Made by a program: the position numbers and the translations under genes. From IMG/VR virus record IMGVR_UViG_3300020455_000046, positions 1 through 35,102 of that record: a stretch of 35,102 bases of DNA. One strand, given 5' to 3'. This document shows positions 1 through 8,788 of this stretch, one piece after another. The notes under the pieces were generated by a model. It ran no database searches. It was not told the origin of the DNA and was given only the letters and a program-made list of their open reading frames with translations. This stretch comes from a virus. The stretch's first letter is position 1. Every line of letters starts with the position of its first letter.

Positions 1-1367
1 GCTACCGCTTTAGCTTCATCCTCTGTTTTTAAGGCTCTACCATACTGCCTCCCCTCCGTATCACGCACAACCAATGAAGGCATGCTTTTGGTTTCTGTCT
101 CTCCTTCTTTTGCAGACGGGACGGTAGTTTCTTCAAGCGAGGTGAATATGGTGGAGGGAAATCTATCTCCTAGAGACTTAGAGATTTCTTGAGCGTACTT
201 GGTTGCGTTCTCTGTCCTTACATTTTCAGACAGTCTTGGAGGCTTAAAGCCAAGGAGAGCCTTATTATCTAGGGGGTCTGTGTTAGGCGTGTATAGATCC
301 TGTTGTCCTTTTGCTATCTGTTCGCTTAACTTTTCTCTTTCGTTCTGAAAATACTCTTCCTGTGTTTGTCTTAATTCAGCTTCTTTCTTTTCCTGAGCTT
401 CTCTTAATGCCTGACGCTTGGCTTCATCATTATTTCCAAAAGCTGTATGCGCTGCGCCACCATAAAAACCACCGACCAGACCTCCCGCTGCAGCAGACTC
501 CTTGTAAGACTCTATTGCTTCTGGGTCATCAAGCGGTAAGCCAGCTTGCAATCTTGATATAAAATCCTGAGCTACTTCTGTAGGTGCCTCAGTAACACCG
601 CCAGTAGCTGCGCCTTTAGCTGCTCTGGTAAATACATTACCAGTAAACATTTTACCCGGTTTAAGTCCGAACATTATTCTAAATTGTAGAGTGTCTAAAG
701 CAGACTGACCGATTGCTGCTGCTAAAGCATCAGAATAATCAATTTCCTCTCTCAAGCCTTTTCTAATAGCTTCTTCTTGATTGTAGATATTTTCATCAAA
801 TAACTGCGGAGCAGATACAGCTACTGCAGGAGCAATGATCGAACCAGCAAACGCTCCCAATGGCCCAAAATAACTTCCTGCTTTTGCTCCAGTTAACGAG
901 GCCGCCCCCATTGCAGCTATATTAGGAGCTTGTTTTGTAATACCTTCTTTAGCATAAGTAAGAAAAGAAGAAAAATCATCTACGTCTTTAAATCGGGTAA
1001 AAAGAGGGCCATATTCAGCCATCTCTTCTTCCTGCTCTTCCATGTATTCTGAGCCAAACTTTTCAAGAGGCTCATAACCTGTTGTTTTTCCTATGGCTTC
1101 AGCGGCCTGACCATAGCCATGCTGCAACTGATCTACACCAAAACCAATAGCATCAAATACACCTACAGACTTATCTTCCTCTTCTTCAAGAGGATCTTGT
1201 GGCTGGGTATAAAGATCTGAAAAAGGGGTTGAAAGATCAGGTGATGATAGTAAAGGAGCATCATACTGGCTTTGAACAAAACCAAAGATGTCTTCCTGCG
1301 AAGCACCCTCAGGATGCGTTACGCGATATTGCTGACCGTCTGGTGCTGTTACTAACGACTCAGGCAC
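1..1367 (-). CDS. giant internal virion protein, N-terminal part (runs off left edge)
   Basis: This reading frame stays open from a GTG at 1367 to base 1, giving 455 codons with no stop, so the gene continues beyond the window. The first 30 residues contain a PDGQQYRV..PEGAS segment, a pattern I recall at the start of very large phage internal or polyvalent proteins. A small-residue, amphipathic stretch (about residues 130-185, AAMGAASLTGAKAGSYFG then GAFAGSIIAPAVAVSAP) could be membrane-active. A charged coiled-coil-like stretch (KRQALREAQEKKEAELRQTQ) follows. As the last gene of the ejection-protein block it is a candidate for the T7 gp16-like DNA-injection protein. No catalytic motif is visible in this part. 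GTG is preferred because GGAAGAG lies 9 nt upstream and no ATG occurs nearby. It is in the same frame as the preceding gene, separated only by TAA-TAT-ATT. Confidence 0.85.
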   Translation of the reverse strand, partial: MPESLVTAPDGQQYRVTHPEGASQEDIFGFVQSQYDAPLLSSPDLSTPFSDLYTQPQDPLEEEEDKSVGVFDAIGFGVDQLQHGYGQAAEAIGKTTGYEPLEKFGSEYMEEQEEEMAEYGPLFTRFKDVDDFSSFLTYAKEGITKQAPNIAAMGAASLTGAKAGSYFGPLGAFAGSIIAPAVAVSAPQLFDENIYNQEEAIRKGLREEIDYSDALAAAIGQSALDTLQFRIMFGLKPGKMFTGNVFTRAAKGAATGGVTEAPTEVAQDFISRLQAGLPLDDPEAIESYKESAAAGGLVGGFYGGAAHTAFGNNDEAKRQALREAQEKKEAELRQTQEEYFQNEREKLSEQIAKGQQDLYTPNTDPLDNKALLGFKPPRLSENVRTENATKYAQEISKSLGDRFPSTIFTSLEETTVPSAKEGETETKSMPSLVVRDTEGRQYGRALKTEDEAKAV

Positions 1368-1373
1368 AATATA

Positions 1374-3332
1374 TTACTCTTCCATTGCTTGTTGCTTTTG
1401 CAAGTCTTGTTTTGCCGAATTCATTATTGGCACGATTGTACTTCTTAACTGCGGATATTGTTGCAACATAGTTGACATTGAACTATAAACGTATGCTGCT
1501 CTTTCATTAAGCGGCCTTGTTTCTGAGTAGTCTAATATATCAAATATAAGCTTTGATGCATCTACATTTCCAGCAGCAGCTAATTTCTTAGCTTGTGCCT
1601 CTGCAGTCCTAATGTAAGCATCAATCCTTCCTGCTTCAGAAAGAATCTTAACATCCCTATCCAGATCTGCTTGTGCTGCCTTGGCCTCGTATTGTTTTTG
1701 CTGCATAAGTATCTTTGAAGCATCTCGTAAACCACCCGCCAGATTGTTATCAGCGACACCAGCACCAAAAGCTACCAGCGCAGGATTAACAAAATCAGGA
1801 GTAGGCATTGACTTGCCTCTTAACGCTCTAAGCTCACTAGATGCAGTGGAGCCAAAAGGGTTAAACTGAGGAGCAAGTCCAGATGGTGTTGTCATTCCTC
1901 CATCAAGTCCAGTTATGGAGTATCCCTTATACTTTCCTTCTCCTTTAATAGCGTTTTGTCTTTCGAGCATCAGTGCTGCTGGATCTACATCTACTGCTTG
2001 ATCTGCATCTACTGCTGTTGCATCGTTAACATCAACTACTGTTGCATCGTTAGATCCTAATTTCTTTATAAAATCGGGAGTTATACCTGATACAGCTTCT
2101 GCAATAGAGTCTCTAGCTCCTTGAGTTTCCTCTGCTGTGGGAATTTTGCTTGCAAGTCTTTTTCCTAAATTAACTAGATTTCTCATTGGGCCAGCTTCAT
2201 CGTAAATAGGAGAATCTCCAGTAAGAATACCTCCCAGCCTACCCATCATTGCGTTAAACTCTTCCTGTTCTGCTGCTCTTGTTTGTTGATAAGCATCTTC
2301 CTCACTAAGAACACCCCTATCTAATAAAGCAGCCAGACCTTCAGCTTCTGTAGAAGCCGAATAATCTTTAAAGCCTCCAGCATCTATTCCTGCAGGAATT
2401 ATGTCGCCCTCAATAATTCCTCCATATCCAAATAAATCTTGGGCTGTTTGATTAGCTTTCTGACGTTGCTCAAAAGGCATTCTTGGATTCTGAGCAATTT
2501 CTGACAAGCTCCTTATTCTTTCTGAAATAGTTTTAGACGCTGGCCTATCTGGTTGCATTGCAATAGCATTTTCAAGCCTGTTTCTTCTCATTTCTTCAGG
2601 ATCGCTAATGCTAACATCTTCATCAATATAAGGCAGCCCTTGTCTTTGCATGTCTGCAAGAGGATAATCTGATATAGGTCGATCAGGGGCGTAATCTTTA
2701 GAAAACGCTGGTGGTAAATTTTCTGTTGCTGCATCATAAGCAGATACTTGCTGGTTCATATTTGCTTCTTCAATCATCTTCAACAAAACTGAATCAGGAA
2801 GATGACTATACCTCTTTCTCATTTCTTCTAATCTAGGATTTACCTCCTCTCTTCTAGCTCGATCTAGTTGAGAAAACACTCCCGCTTGCGTATAAGGAAT
2901 ATATCCAGTGCCTCCATTAGATAAATTAACCACACCACCAGAAGCAGCCATAGCAGTAGGGCCAGACATTGGGTTAATATTAGCTAGAGAGCCTGAAGGA
3001 GCCGCCATATTTCCCTGAAGCCCTCCCTGAGACATTCCCTGAGACATTCCCTGAGGATAGCCTTGAGTCATATTTGGATTTGCGTATCCTGAAGAAGCAA
3101 GAAGATTTGGCTGCGTATTAGACAGTATTCCGCTCTGCTCCACAATCTGCTCTGCTACAGTAGAATCAGGCTGTCTTTCTGCGTAACTTGCTCGCATCTT
3201 GCCTCTTCTTTGTATTTCTGAAACAGTTAAAAACTGAGGAAGCTCGCCATCAGGGTACATGGCCTGCTTCATTAACTGATCGTCTGACATGCCTTTTACA
3301 ATGTCTTCTTTTTCAAGCATGTTTAGCATCAT
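1374..3332 (-). CDS. internal virion (ejection) protein candidate, 652 aa
   Basis: This is a large soluble protein rich in Gln, Ala, Met and Gly. The N-terminus (DIVKGMSDDQLMK..., LPQFLTVSEIQRR) resembles a conserved start I remember from internal proteins of marine podoviruses. Residues 90-110 hold short Met-Ser-Gln-Gly repeats. Residues 129-142 (AASGGVVNLSNGGT) match a motif in the 1005-residue protein. Residues 425-450 contain an acidic VDVNDATAVDAD repeat. The C-terminal 120 residues are Ala/Gln/Lys-rich and probably helical. The start overlaps the upstream stop as TAATG, with AGGAG 7 nt before it. It sits between two other internal-protein candidates, so a role in the capsid core or genome ejection is inferred from position, not from a recognised domain. 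Confidence 0.85.
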   Translation of the reverse strand: MMLNMLEKEDIVKGMSDDQLMKQAMYPDGELPQFLTVSEIQRRGKMRASYAERQPDSTVAEQIVEQSGILSNTQPNLLASSGYANPNMTQGYPQGMSQGMSQGGLQGNMAAPSGSLANINPMSGPTAMAASGGVVNLSNGGTGYIPYTQAGVFSQLDRARREEVNPRLEEMRKRYSHLPDSVLLKMIEEANMNQQVSAYDAATENLPPAFSKDYAPDRPISDYPLADMQRQGLPYIDEDVSISDPEEMRRNRLENAIAMQPDRPASKTISERIRSLSEIAQNPRMPFEQRQKANQTAQDLFGYGGIIEGDIIPAGIDAGGFKDYSASTEAEGLAALLDRGVLSEEDAYQQTRAAEQEEFNAMMGRLGGILTGDSPIYDEAGPMRNLVNLGKRLASKIPTAEETQGARDSIAEAVSGITPDFIKKLGSNDATVVDVNDATAVDADQAVDVDPAALMLERQNAIKGEGKYKGYSITGLDGGMTTPSGLAPQFNPFGSTASSELRALRGKSMPTPDFVNPALVAFGAGVADNNLAGGLRDASKILMQQKQYEAKAAQADLDRDVKILSEAGRIDAYIRTAEAQAKKLAAAGNVDASKLIFDILDYSETRPLNERAAYVYSSMSTMLQQYPQLRSTIVPIMNSAKQDLQKQQAMEE

Positions 3333-4339
3333 TACGCGACTCCTCCTTGCTGCCCTCTTAACGCATTATAAAGACCCACACCAGCTATGCCTGTTCCTAG
3401 TAGTTGCTGTGTAGTGCTTGGGCCAACTCCGTAAGATGTTTGTACTTCTCCCGGCCTTATTGGGAGTCCTTGTAGCATCGAGCTATAAAAAGCAAGCTGT
3501 TCTTTTGGATACGCTTGTTGCCTCAGAAAATCTGCATAACCTATATCCAGACCGCGCTGATAAAGCTGACGCTGTATCTCGCCTGCCGCTTGCAGTCCTT
3601 TAAGTCTTTCCATTTCCATTGCTTGCCGTTGGGCTGCAGTTTCTCCCAATGCGCTTGCCGCTGCCAGCCTCTGCTGGTCACCTTGCAATAGGTTCCCATA
3701 GGCTTGCTGGGACAGTTCTGCGGCTCTTTGTCTAGCACCCCTATCTGCCTCATACGCACTTCTAGCCTGATCAAATGCTTGAGCAGAACCTCTCATCTGG
3801 ATATCACCAAGTTGTTGTCCCAGATTCCTCTCTCTTTCTGATTGCATGATGCCTTCTCTATAACCACCAAGGCTTCCTGCTCTGGCTGCCTGAAGACCCA
3901 TGTCACGACCAGATATGTCAGACTGTCTTCTAGCTTCTCTCTTTTCAACATCAGTAACGAGTTGCTGATAAGGATTCATGTACTGACCCATGATGTAGGG
4001 ATCTGCCATAGTTGCAAATGGTTGCGCTCTTTGTGTTGCCCCAATCATTGAAGATGCATACGGATTGCCCATCCCGACTTGACCGCTAATCATGCTTGAA
4101 GCATCAAGCTCTGGTGTCGTACCGCTTACACCCATAGCTTCCATGCGATTCATCGCTTCTTGCTCTTGAGGGCTGAAATACGCTAATCTTGAAGCTGGAT
4201 AGGGAGAATAAGGTACTGCGCTCTCATATCCCGCCCTTCCAAGTAAAGACTGATAATACGGTCTAGCGTACTCAGGAAGATTGCTCTGGGTTACCTGTGA
4301 TGTAGTATGTGTCGGGCTACTGCCCCCGCCTCCAGACAT
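3332..4339 (-). CDS. internal core/ejection protein candidate, 335 aa
   Basis: The N-terminus is Gly/Ser-rich, followed by LPEYARPYYQSLLGRAG, a segment I recall from marine podovirus structural proteins. The middle (residues 125-270) is a long, Gln/Arg/Ala-rich, largely helical region (RRQSDISGRDMGLQAARAG, RGARQRAAELSQQAYGN) typical of rod-like internal core proteins such as T7 gp14 or gp15. The C-terminus has YADFLRQQAYPKEQLAFYSS and a small hydrophobic segment (LLGTGIAGVGLYNAL) that could touch membrane. The start is well fixed: a perfect AAGGAGG lies 6 nt before the ATG. It follows two gp13-like genes. The function is inferred from composition and context. Confidence 0.85.
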   Translation of the reverse strand: MSGGGGSSPTHTTSQVTQSNLPEYARPYYQSLLGRAGYESAVPYSPYPASRLAYFSPQEQEAMNRMEAMGVSGTTPELDASSMISGQVGMGNPYASSMIGATQRAQPFATMADPYIMGQYMNPYQQLVTDVEKREARRQSDISGRDMGLQAARAGSLGGYREGIMQSERERNLGQQLGDIQMRGSAQAFDQARSAYEADRGARQRAAELSQQAYGNLLQGDQQRLAAASALGETAAQRQAMEMERLKGLQAAGEIQRQLYQRGLDIGYADFLRQQAYPKEQLAFYSSMLQGLPIRPGEVQTSYGVGPSTTQQLLGTGIAGVGLYNALRGQQGGVA

Positions 4340-4340
4340 A

Positions 4341-4748
4341 CTATACCTCCTTTACACATTTGTAGGTTACTTTTTCATAACCGTGGGTTTTTCCATAATT
4401 CATGATTTCTTGACTTGATGTCCAGAATTCTATGCTTTTACAGTTAAATCTTTTAGCTATCTCTTCTAAATCTTTTTGCACTCTATAAGCCCCTGATGCC
4501 TCTTTATACCAAGCTACCCACAGCAACAAATACTTTTCTTTTGAAAAGTCTCTTTTCATTACTTGGGTAATTAAAAATCCGTTTTTTGCTTTTACGTCTT
4601 TATCTATCCAGAGGATAGCAAGACCTTTCTTGCAGGCATCGTAATAATCTTTAAATGTTTCTGGCTCGTTACTTTCCTGTTTAATTTGATACAGACCTAT
4701 TTTAATCTCCTTCCAATGATCGTCTATATCTGCTTGAACTAAATTCAA
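4341..4748 (-). CDS. T7 gp13-like / GNAT-fold-like protein, 135 aa
   Basis: This small protein has the pattern of phage gp13-type proteins: N-terminal DIDDHWKEIKIGL, a beta-strand LAILWIDKD, a strand KYLLLWVAWY, a helix EEIAKRFNCKSIEFWTS, and a C-terminal GYEKVTYKCVKEV that recalls the last strand of GNAT acetyltransferases. In T7, gp13 is needed for assembly of the internal core and is not known to be an enzyme. The only usable start is TTG at 4748, because a TGA lies three codons upstream in frame and the next Met is far inside. It directly follows a second protein of the same type, with two bases between them, and may be a diverged duplicate. Confidence 0.8.
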   Translation of the reverse strand: MNLVQADIDDHWKEIKIGLYQIKQESNEPETFKDYYDACKKGLAILWIDKDVKAKNGFLITQVMKRDFSKEKYLLLWVAWYKEASGAYRVQKDLEEIAKRFNCKSIEFWTSSQEIMNYGKTHGYEKVTYKCVKEV

Positions 4749-4750
4749 GT

Positions 4751-5224
4751 TTAATCACAGCTTCTTTCATACACACAATATGCTTTTTTAAACGCATATT
4801 CATCTTTCTTTAACCACTTCCAAAACCCAAATCGACCAATTCCTTCCATTCCGTCACATTTGTTGTCTTTGCCCCATTTACGCACAATTTCAAACATATC
4901 TAAACCCCAGCTTTCAAAATCTTTTCCACCTACAAACTGGAATGCCAACATAATTGAATTTGGGTATGTAACAATTTGCGTAGTCATTGCACCATGAATA
5001 GTTTTTTCATCATCAAACACAATCCACAAATGGTGTTGACCTGTGATTAGAGCCGCTAACAAATGCTCCATCGTCCACCTTCCTCCTGACTGATCAACAG
5101 CAGGCTCAAGCATGCCTCTGACATCTTTCCACACTTGAGAGGTATGATCTGGCGGCACTAATGCCACGGTATAATCATTTTCCTTGGCTTGTTCTATGTG
5201 ATGGATTTTTGCAGTTTGACTCAT
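4751..5224 (-). CDS. T7 gp13-like / GNAT-fold-like protein, 157 aa
   Basis: The layout is that of phage gp13-like proteins: an N-terminal acceptor-like region (DHTSQVWKDVRGMLEPAV), LLAALITGQHHLWIVFDD, a strand with IHGAMTTQIVTYPNSIMLAF, a glycine turn (FVGGKDF), a helix MFEIVRKWGKDNKCDGMEG, then FGFWKWLKKDEYAFKKAY. The order matches a degenerate GNAT fold (strands, VGG turn, helix, strand). The ATG has AAGGA 8 nt upstream. It sits between the 1005-residue structural protein and a second gp13-like gene, in the ejection-protein block. A structural or assembly role is more likely than acetyltransfer, by analogy with T7 gp13. Confidence 0.82.
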   Translation of the reverse strand: MSQTAKIHHIEQAKENDYTVALVPPDHTSQVWKDVRGMLEPAVDQSGGRWTMEHLLAALITGQHHLWIVFDDEKTIHGAMTTQIVTYPNSIMLAFQFVGGKDFESWGLDMFEIVRKWGKDNKCDGMEGIGRFGFWKWLKKDEYAFKKAYCVYERSCD

Positions 5225-5235
5225 AGAGATATCCT

Positions 5236-8200
5236 TTATGCGTATTGTGGGCCTAAAGTATTACGGATTACTTGGTCTGCATCAATAGCTGGTGCCTGTT
5301 CTGTGTTTCCTTGTCTTTCCTGTCTACTTCTGTCCATCATCGCATACATTTTTTGTGTGCCAACAGAACTATTTCCATTTCCTAGATGCGCCAATACATC
5401 TACTGGAACAACAAACTCTCCATTACTTAATCCCGCTTTTTGCTTTCCAGAAATATGGGCATCTATACTGTCGCTCATGCCATCTCCTTCGCCTGTTATA
5501 AGCCCTTCGGTTTGTACCGCAGCTATGCCCTCGTCTAAAGGATCTTGTAGCACCTTATTTCTCAGTCTTCTGTAAGATTCCTCGCCAAACACAGCAATAT
5601 ACATTTCTGTTATTGCATCAACTTGTTCTTCTGGGACTTCTGCAAGAATCGCTTTCTTTGTCATTTCAATAAGCATTTCAGCCTCTCCCTGATTACTAGG
5701 AAGCACAGCAGTAATGCCATCTTGAGGCGCAGGAGGTTGAGTCATTGCTACATCATAACCTCTTTTAATGTTTTCTGGAGTAATTTCACCAACACCGCCT
5801 TCTTGAAAGTATGCAGTCTCTCCAGATGGCCCAGACACGGAAAGTCCTCCTCTTGTTGGTCTGCCTGTTTGCTGGGCTTGTCTTTCTGCTGCTCTTCTTA
5901 TATGTTCTGGAATTGTACGCTGAGACTGACCCTTGGCTTTAGGCTCCGCTTCCTTATTTGCTCCTTTTTTGCCCGTGTGAGGATTAACATACCCAAACTG
6001 ACTTGCATAATTATCCCAGTAAGGAGAATCTGCTGGGTATTTCTTCATTGCTTGTTTTTCAGAAAAAGCTCTTAGCTGATTTACTACGCTTTGTCTGGCA
6101 GTTTCTCGCAAGTCTGCTGCATCAACCTCATTGCCTATGCCGCTAACACCAATTCCCGCCCCTTGAACCGCTTCTGAAAAGTAATACGGCCCTGCATCTT
6201 GGTCAAAATATTCTGCCTCAAACCTTTTTGTTTCTGGATTAAACGTAACCATGTCCTCGTAAGACTTAGGTTTAGGTGAGGCGGGGATGGCTCCCTGTGC
6301 TTGACCCACTCCCCCCTTAGGGGTAGTAGCTGGATCTACAACAGGATCATCTGGAGTGTCATCCTCTGTTACAACAGGATCATCTGGAGTGTCTTTATCA
6401 TCTGTAGGACGTACTCGCGGCTGTACAATCGGAGGTGGAGGCTCATAACCAGCATAAGGCAAGAACCTGTTCATCGGTGTTACTTGAGATATACCGCTAG
6501 AATAGCCTAACAGATTTTGCAAGTACGATGGAGTGTTAACTGGAGATCCAAAGAAAGGCTGCCCATATATTGGATTAAAACGCTGCGGAGCGTACTGCCT
6601 GCTAGGAGTAAACACATCAGGGTTTTGAAACATATTTCCTTCTTCATCTTGTGCATAAAAAGGAACATTTTGGAAATAACTAAATTCTGGCTCAAAGCCA
6701 GCCATGTAACCTCGGTCTGGTCGAGCCGCATATCTTCCTCTAAGGTTTTGTTGAATATAAGCATCAGGAGGCATTCTGTCGCGTCCAATCATGCTTGCAC
6801 CGTATGTACTGCCCGGCCCGTAGCCATATGCGTTAGCGTAGAAATAAGGATTATAACCCTCTTCTCTTTCCTCATAATAAGGAAGAGCCACTCCTGTTAA
6901 CGGGTCAACATCAAATCCTTCTGCTTCTGCTGGCCCATCTTCTCCTGTTTCACCGCTTTCTTCCTCTTTTCCTGCTTGCTCTCTAAGAATAGCAAGCTGC
7001 TCTGGAGTCAGGCTTCCTAAAAAGTCTATATCTAAGCTACCCAAGCCTCCGTAAAAATAGTGCTTTTTTGGGCCGACTAAATCGGCTATTCCCCCTTTAT
7101 TTAAAGACACTTTTCCACCTGAAGCGGCTAAATATCTGGCCTTATAGCTAGGATCTGCATATCCATACATTCCTTGCATTCTTGCTTTAGCTTCATCGTA
7201 CTCAGCTTCTCTTTCCTCTTCTGCTTCTCTGAACGCTCTGTTTGAAGCGTCTTTAATAGCAACTCCCTCTTTATGAGCTAAAGCTGCAGCAGGAGGAAGA
7301 AATACCGATGGTTTTAAAAACTGCTTTGCTACCGTTCCCGGATTTTCCATAACCATCGACAGCCTGTCACCAGCACTCATATCAGCTATAGCTCCAGATG
7401 GTTTGAAAGACAAAGGCTTATATAACGCATCTTTTGCACTTGCTACATTTGCCTGAGCCATATCAACTGCACTTTGACTGCCAATAACGCTTTCCAACCC
7501 TTCAGGGCTTATATTTTGTATTCCTGCAAGAGCTTGAGGATTTCCAAGAGTAGACTGACCAACATTTTGCAAAGATGTTAAATCCGATGGATTATAGCTT
7601 GTTAAGGTTTGCATAAATTCTGGAGAAGCACCCGTTCCAGAAGTTAAACTTGCAAATGTGTCTGGATTCATTTTTGACAAATCTGTCAGAAACGAAGGAT
7701 CTTGAAGCAAAGAAGGGTCAATATTAGATAGATTAGTTAAGGCATCTCCACTCAGCCCTTGTAGATTCATGGCGGCAATTTTATCTGTTGGATCTAGTGC
7801 TGCCAAATTTTGCAAGTTAAGAGCTTGGGTTTGTCCTAGTGTATCAGTCGCTGATGCAAGCGCATCTGTAGGGGATATTCCACTAGCTGCATCTGGAATT
7901 GCGTCAGCCGCTGCTCCTAGAGCCATATCGCTTCCTCCTAACGTAGCCAGCCTCATAGCAGTCTGTTCTGGAGTAGCACCTGTGGCCGTAGACACTGCAG
8001 CCGTTGCAGCCAGTTTTGCTGGCAATGCCAACTGACCAAACCCCGGTATAAATGGTAAAACCATTGGCAAAACATCACCAAGGCTAAAAGCCTCAAATAT
8101 ACCTGTTTGCGGATTTCTTGTTAACTGGCCTTCAGGAAGAAGCGAAGCAATTCCAGCTACTTCCTTGGGGTTCATGTGGACAAGCATGCTATCCCCATAT

Positions 8201-8253
8201 CTACCCTGAGAGGCTAAGTGATTTGCTGTCTGTTCTAATGGATATTTATTCAT
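5236..8253 (-). CDS. very large structural/internal virion protein, 1005 aa
   Basis: I do not recognise a catalytic domain. The N-terminus has a conserved-looking segment (YGDSMLVHMNPKEVAGIASL) and an Ala/Gly-rich hydrophobic stretch (residues 60-95, LPMVLPFIPGFGQLALPAK). Residues 140-265 contain degenerate repeats built around N-L/I-x-x-hydrophobic-x-P. Residues 375-388 carry the AASGGKVSLNKGGI motif. A Pro/Tyr/Gly-rich central part (420-620) includes DTPDDPVV repeats. The C-terminal 85 residues (GMSDSIDAHISG..., LSNGEFVVPVDVLAHLGNGNS) are a module I recall from many marine phage virion proteins. Position between the nozzle and the gp13-like genes supports an ejection or core protein. Confidence 0.88.
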   Translation of the reverse strand: MNKYPLEQTANHLASQGRYGDSMLVHMNPKEVAGIASLLPEGQLTRNPQTGIFEAFSLGDVLPMVLPFIPGFGQLALPAKLAATAAVSTATGATPEQTAMRLATLGGSDMALGAAADAIPDAASGISPTDALASATDTLGQTQALNLQNLAALDPTDKIAAMNLQGLSGDALTNLSNIDPSLLQDPSFLTDLSKMNPDTFASLTSGTGASPEFMQTLTSYNPSDLTSLQNVGQSTLGNPQALAGIQNISPEGLESVIGSQSAVDMAQANVASAKDALYKPLSFKPSGAIADMSAGDRLSMVMENPGTVAKQFLKPSVFLPPAAALAHKEGVAIKDASNRAFREAEEEREAEYDEAKARMQGMYGYADPSYKARYLAASGGKVSLNKGGIADLVGPKKHYFYGGLGSLDIDFLGSLTPEQLAILREQAGKEEESGETGEDGPAEAEGFDVDPLTGVALPYYEEREEGYNPYFYANAYGYGPGSTYGASMIGRDRMPPDAYIQQNLRGRYAARPDRGYMAGFEPEFSYFQNVPFYAQDEEGNMFQNPDVFTPSRQYAPQRFNPIYGQPFFGSPVNTPSYLQNLLGYSSGISQVTPMNRFLPYAGYEPPPPIVQPRVRPTDDKDTPDDPVVTEDDTPDDPVVDPATTPKGGVGQAQGAIPASPKPKSYEDMVTFNPETKRFEAEYFDQDAGPYYFSEAVQGAGIGVSGIGNEVDAADLRETARQSVVNQLRAFSEKQAMKKYPADSPYWDNYASQFGYVNPHTGKKGANKEAEPKAKGQSQRTIPEHIRRAAERQAQQTGRPTRGGLSVSGPSGETAYFQEGGVGEITPENIKRGYDVAMTQPPAPQDGITAVLPSNQGEAEMLIEMTKKAILAEVPEEQVDAITEMYIAVFGEESYRRLRNKVLQDPLDEGIAAVQTEGLITGEGDGMSDSIDAHISGKQKAGLSNGEFVVPVDVLAHLGNGNSSVGTQKMYAMMDRSRQERQGNTEQAPAIDADQVIRNTLGPQYA
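6337..6393 (-). repeat. 24-nt perfect direct repeat inside the 1005-aa gene
   Basis: Two identical 24-nt copies occupy 6337-6360 and 6370-6393, giving a 33-nt period. They encode two copies of DTPDDPVV in a Pro/Asp-rich linker. Perfect identity at the base level suggests a recent slippage duplication. Confidence 0.9.
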
Positions 8254-8261
8254 AAGAAAAC

Positions 8262-8591
8262 CTAACTTGTCTCAACTCCAAATAAATTAAAACTTACATT
8301 AGCTGCACTACTATACACCTTTACCACATCTTTCTGACCAAGGCACATACCTATAACTACTGTTCTTGTTGTAGTTGCCGCTAAATCTTCATCGTAAAAA
8401 ATAAACTGTTTGTCATCTGCCCCTGCCCCATTTACATGGACACTGACCCTGAATGTAATTCCCGAACCGCCTCTATTACACACAACTAGGGAACTAACTG
8501 TGGTCTGGGTTAAGTCAGGAACTGTATAAAGTGTTGTAATGGTTGTAGCACTAACATCTAATTGCCCCAAGATTTTAATTGCATCAGCCAT
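8262..8591 (-). CDS. small virion protein, beta-rich, 109 aa
   Basis: This is a short beta-strand-rich protein (ILGQLDVSATTITTLYTVPD, SSLVVCNRGGSGITFRVSV, TTTRTVVIGMCLGQKDVVKV). It resembles small structural or decoration-type proteins that I recall from marine phage genomes, with no assigned function. The ATG at 8591 is chosen over the in-frame TTG one codon upstream: it overlaps the previous stop as TGATG and has GGGAG 7 nt before it. It lies between the nozzle gene and the ejection-protein block, so a virion role is likely. Confidence 0.8.
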   Translation of the reverse strand: MADAIKILGQLDVSATTITTLYTVPDLTQTTVSSLVVCNRGGSGITFRVSVHVNGAGADDKQFIFYDEDLAATTTRTVVIGMCLGQKDVVKVYSSAANVSFNLFGVETS

Positions 8592-8788
8592 CAACTAGCT
8601 CCCATCAAAAGAAATTGAAACCTTCTCAAAGCTAGAGAGCTTTCCTTGCTGGTTTTCTTGGTATTAGCCGCAATGTCACTTTGCATCTCTTCAAGGGTCT
8701 GGGTTACTGTAGCTCTTGAGACTTGCTCATTGTTAGGGTTGTACTCTGCTGTTGCTACTGGTAATACGACTCTTCTATATTCACCCAT
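8591..8788 (-). CDS. small hypothetical protein, 65 aa
   Basis: A 65-residue protein with an N-terminal strand-like EYRRVVLPVATAEYNPNNEQ and a helical second half (TVTQTLEEMQSDIAANTKKTSKESSLALRRFQFLL). The helix could form a coiled coil. It is joined to the nozzle gene upstream by a TAATG overlap and to the 109-residue gene downstream by TGATG, so all three are probably translated together. I cannot assign a function; a small tail accessory or trimer-forming connector would fit the context. Confidence 0.75.
   Translation of the reverse strand: MGEYRRVVLPVATAEYNPNNEQVSRATVTQTLEEMQSDIAANTKKTSKESSLALRRFQFLLMGAS

Noticed and set aside
5623-6075. 150-residue plus-strand reading frame
   Set aside because: It is antisense to the 1005-residue structural gene and has a Cys/Phe/Ser-rich composition typical of a shadow frame.
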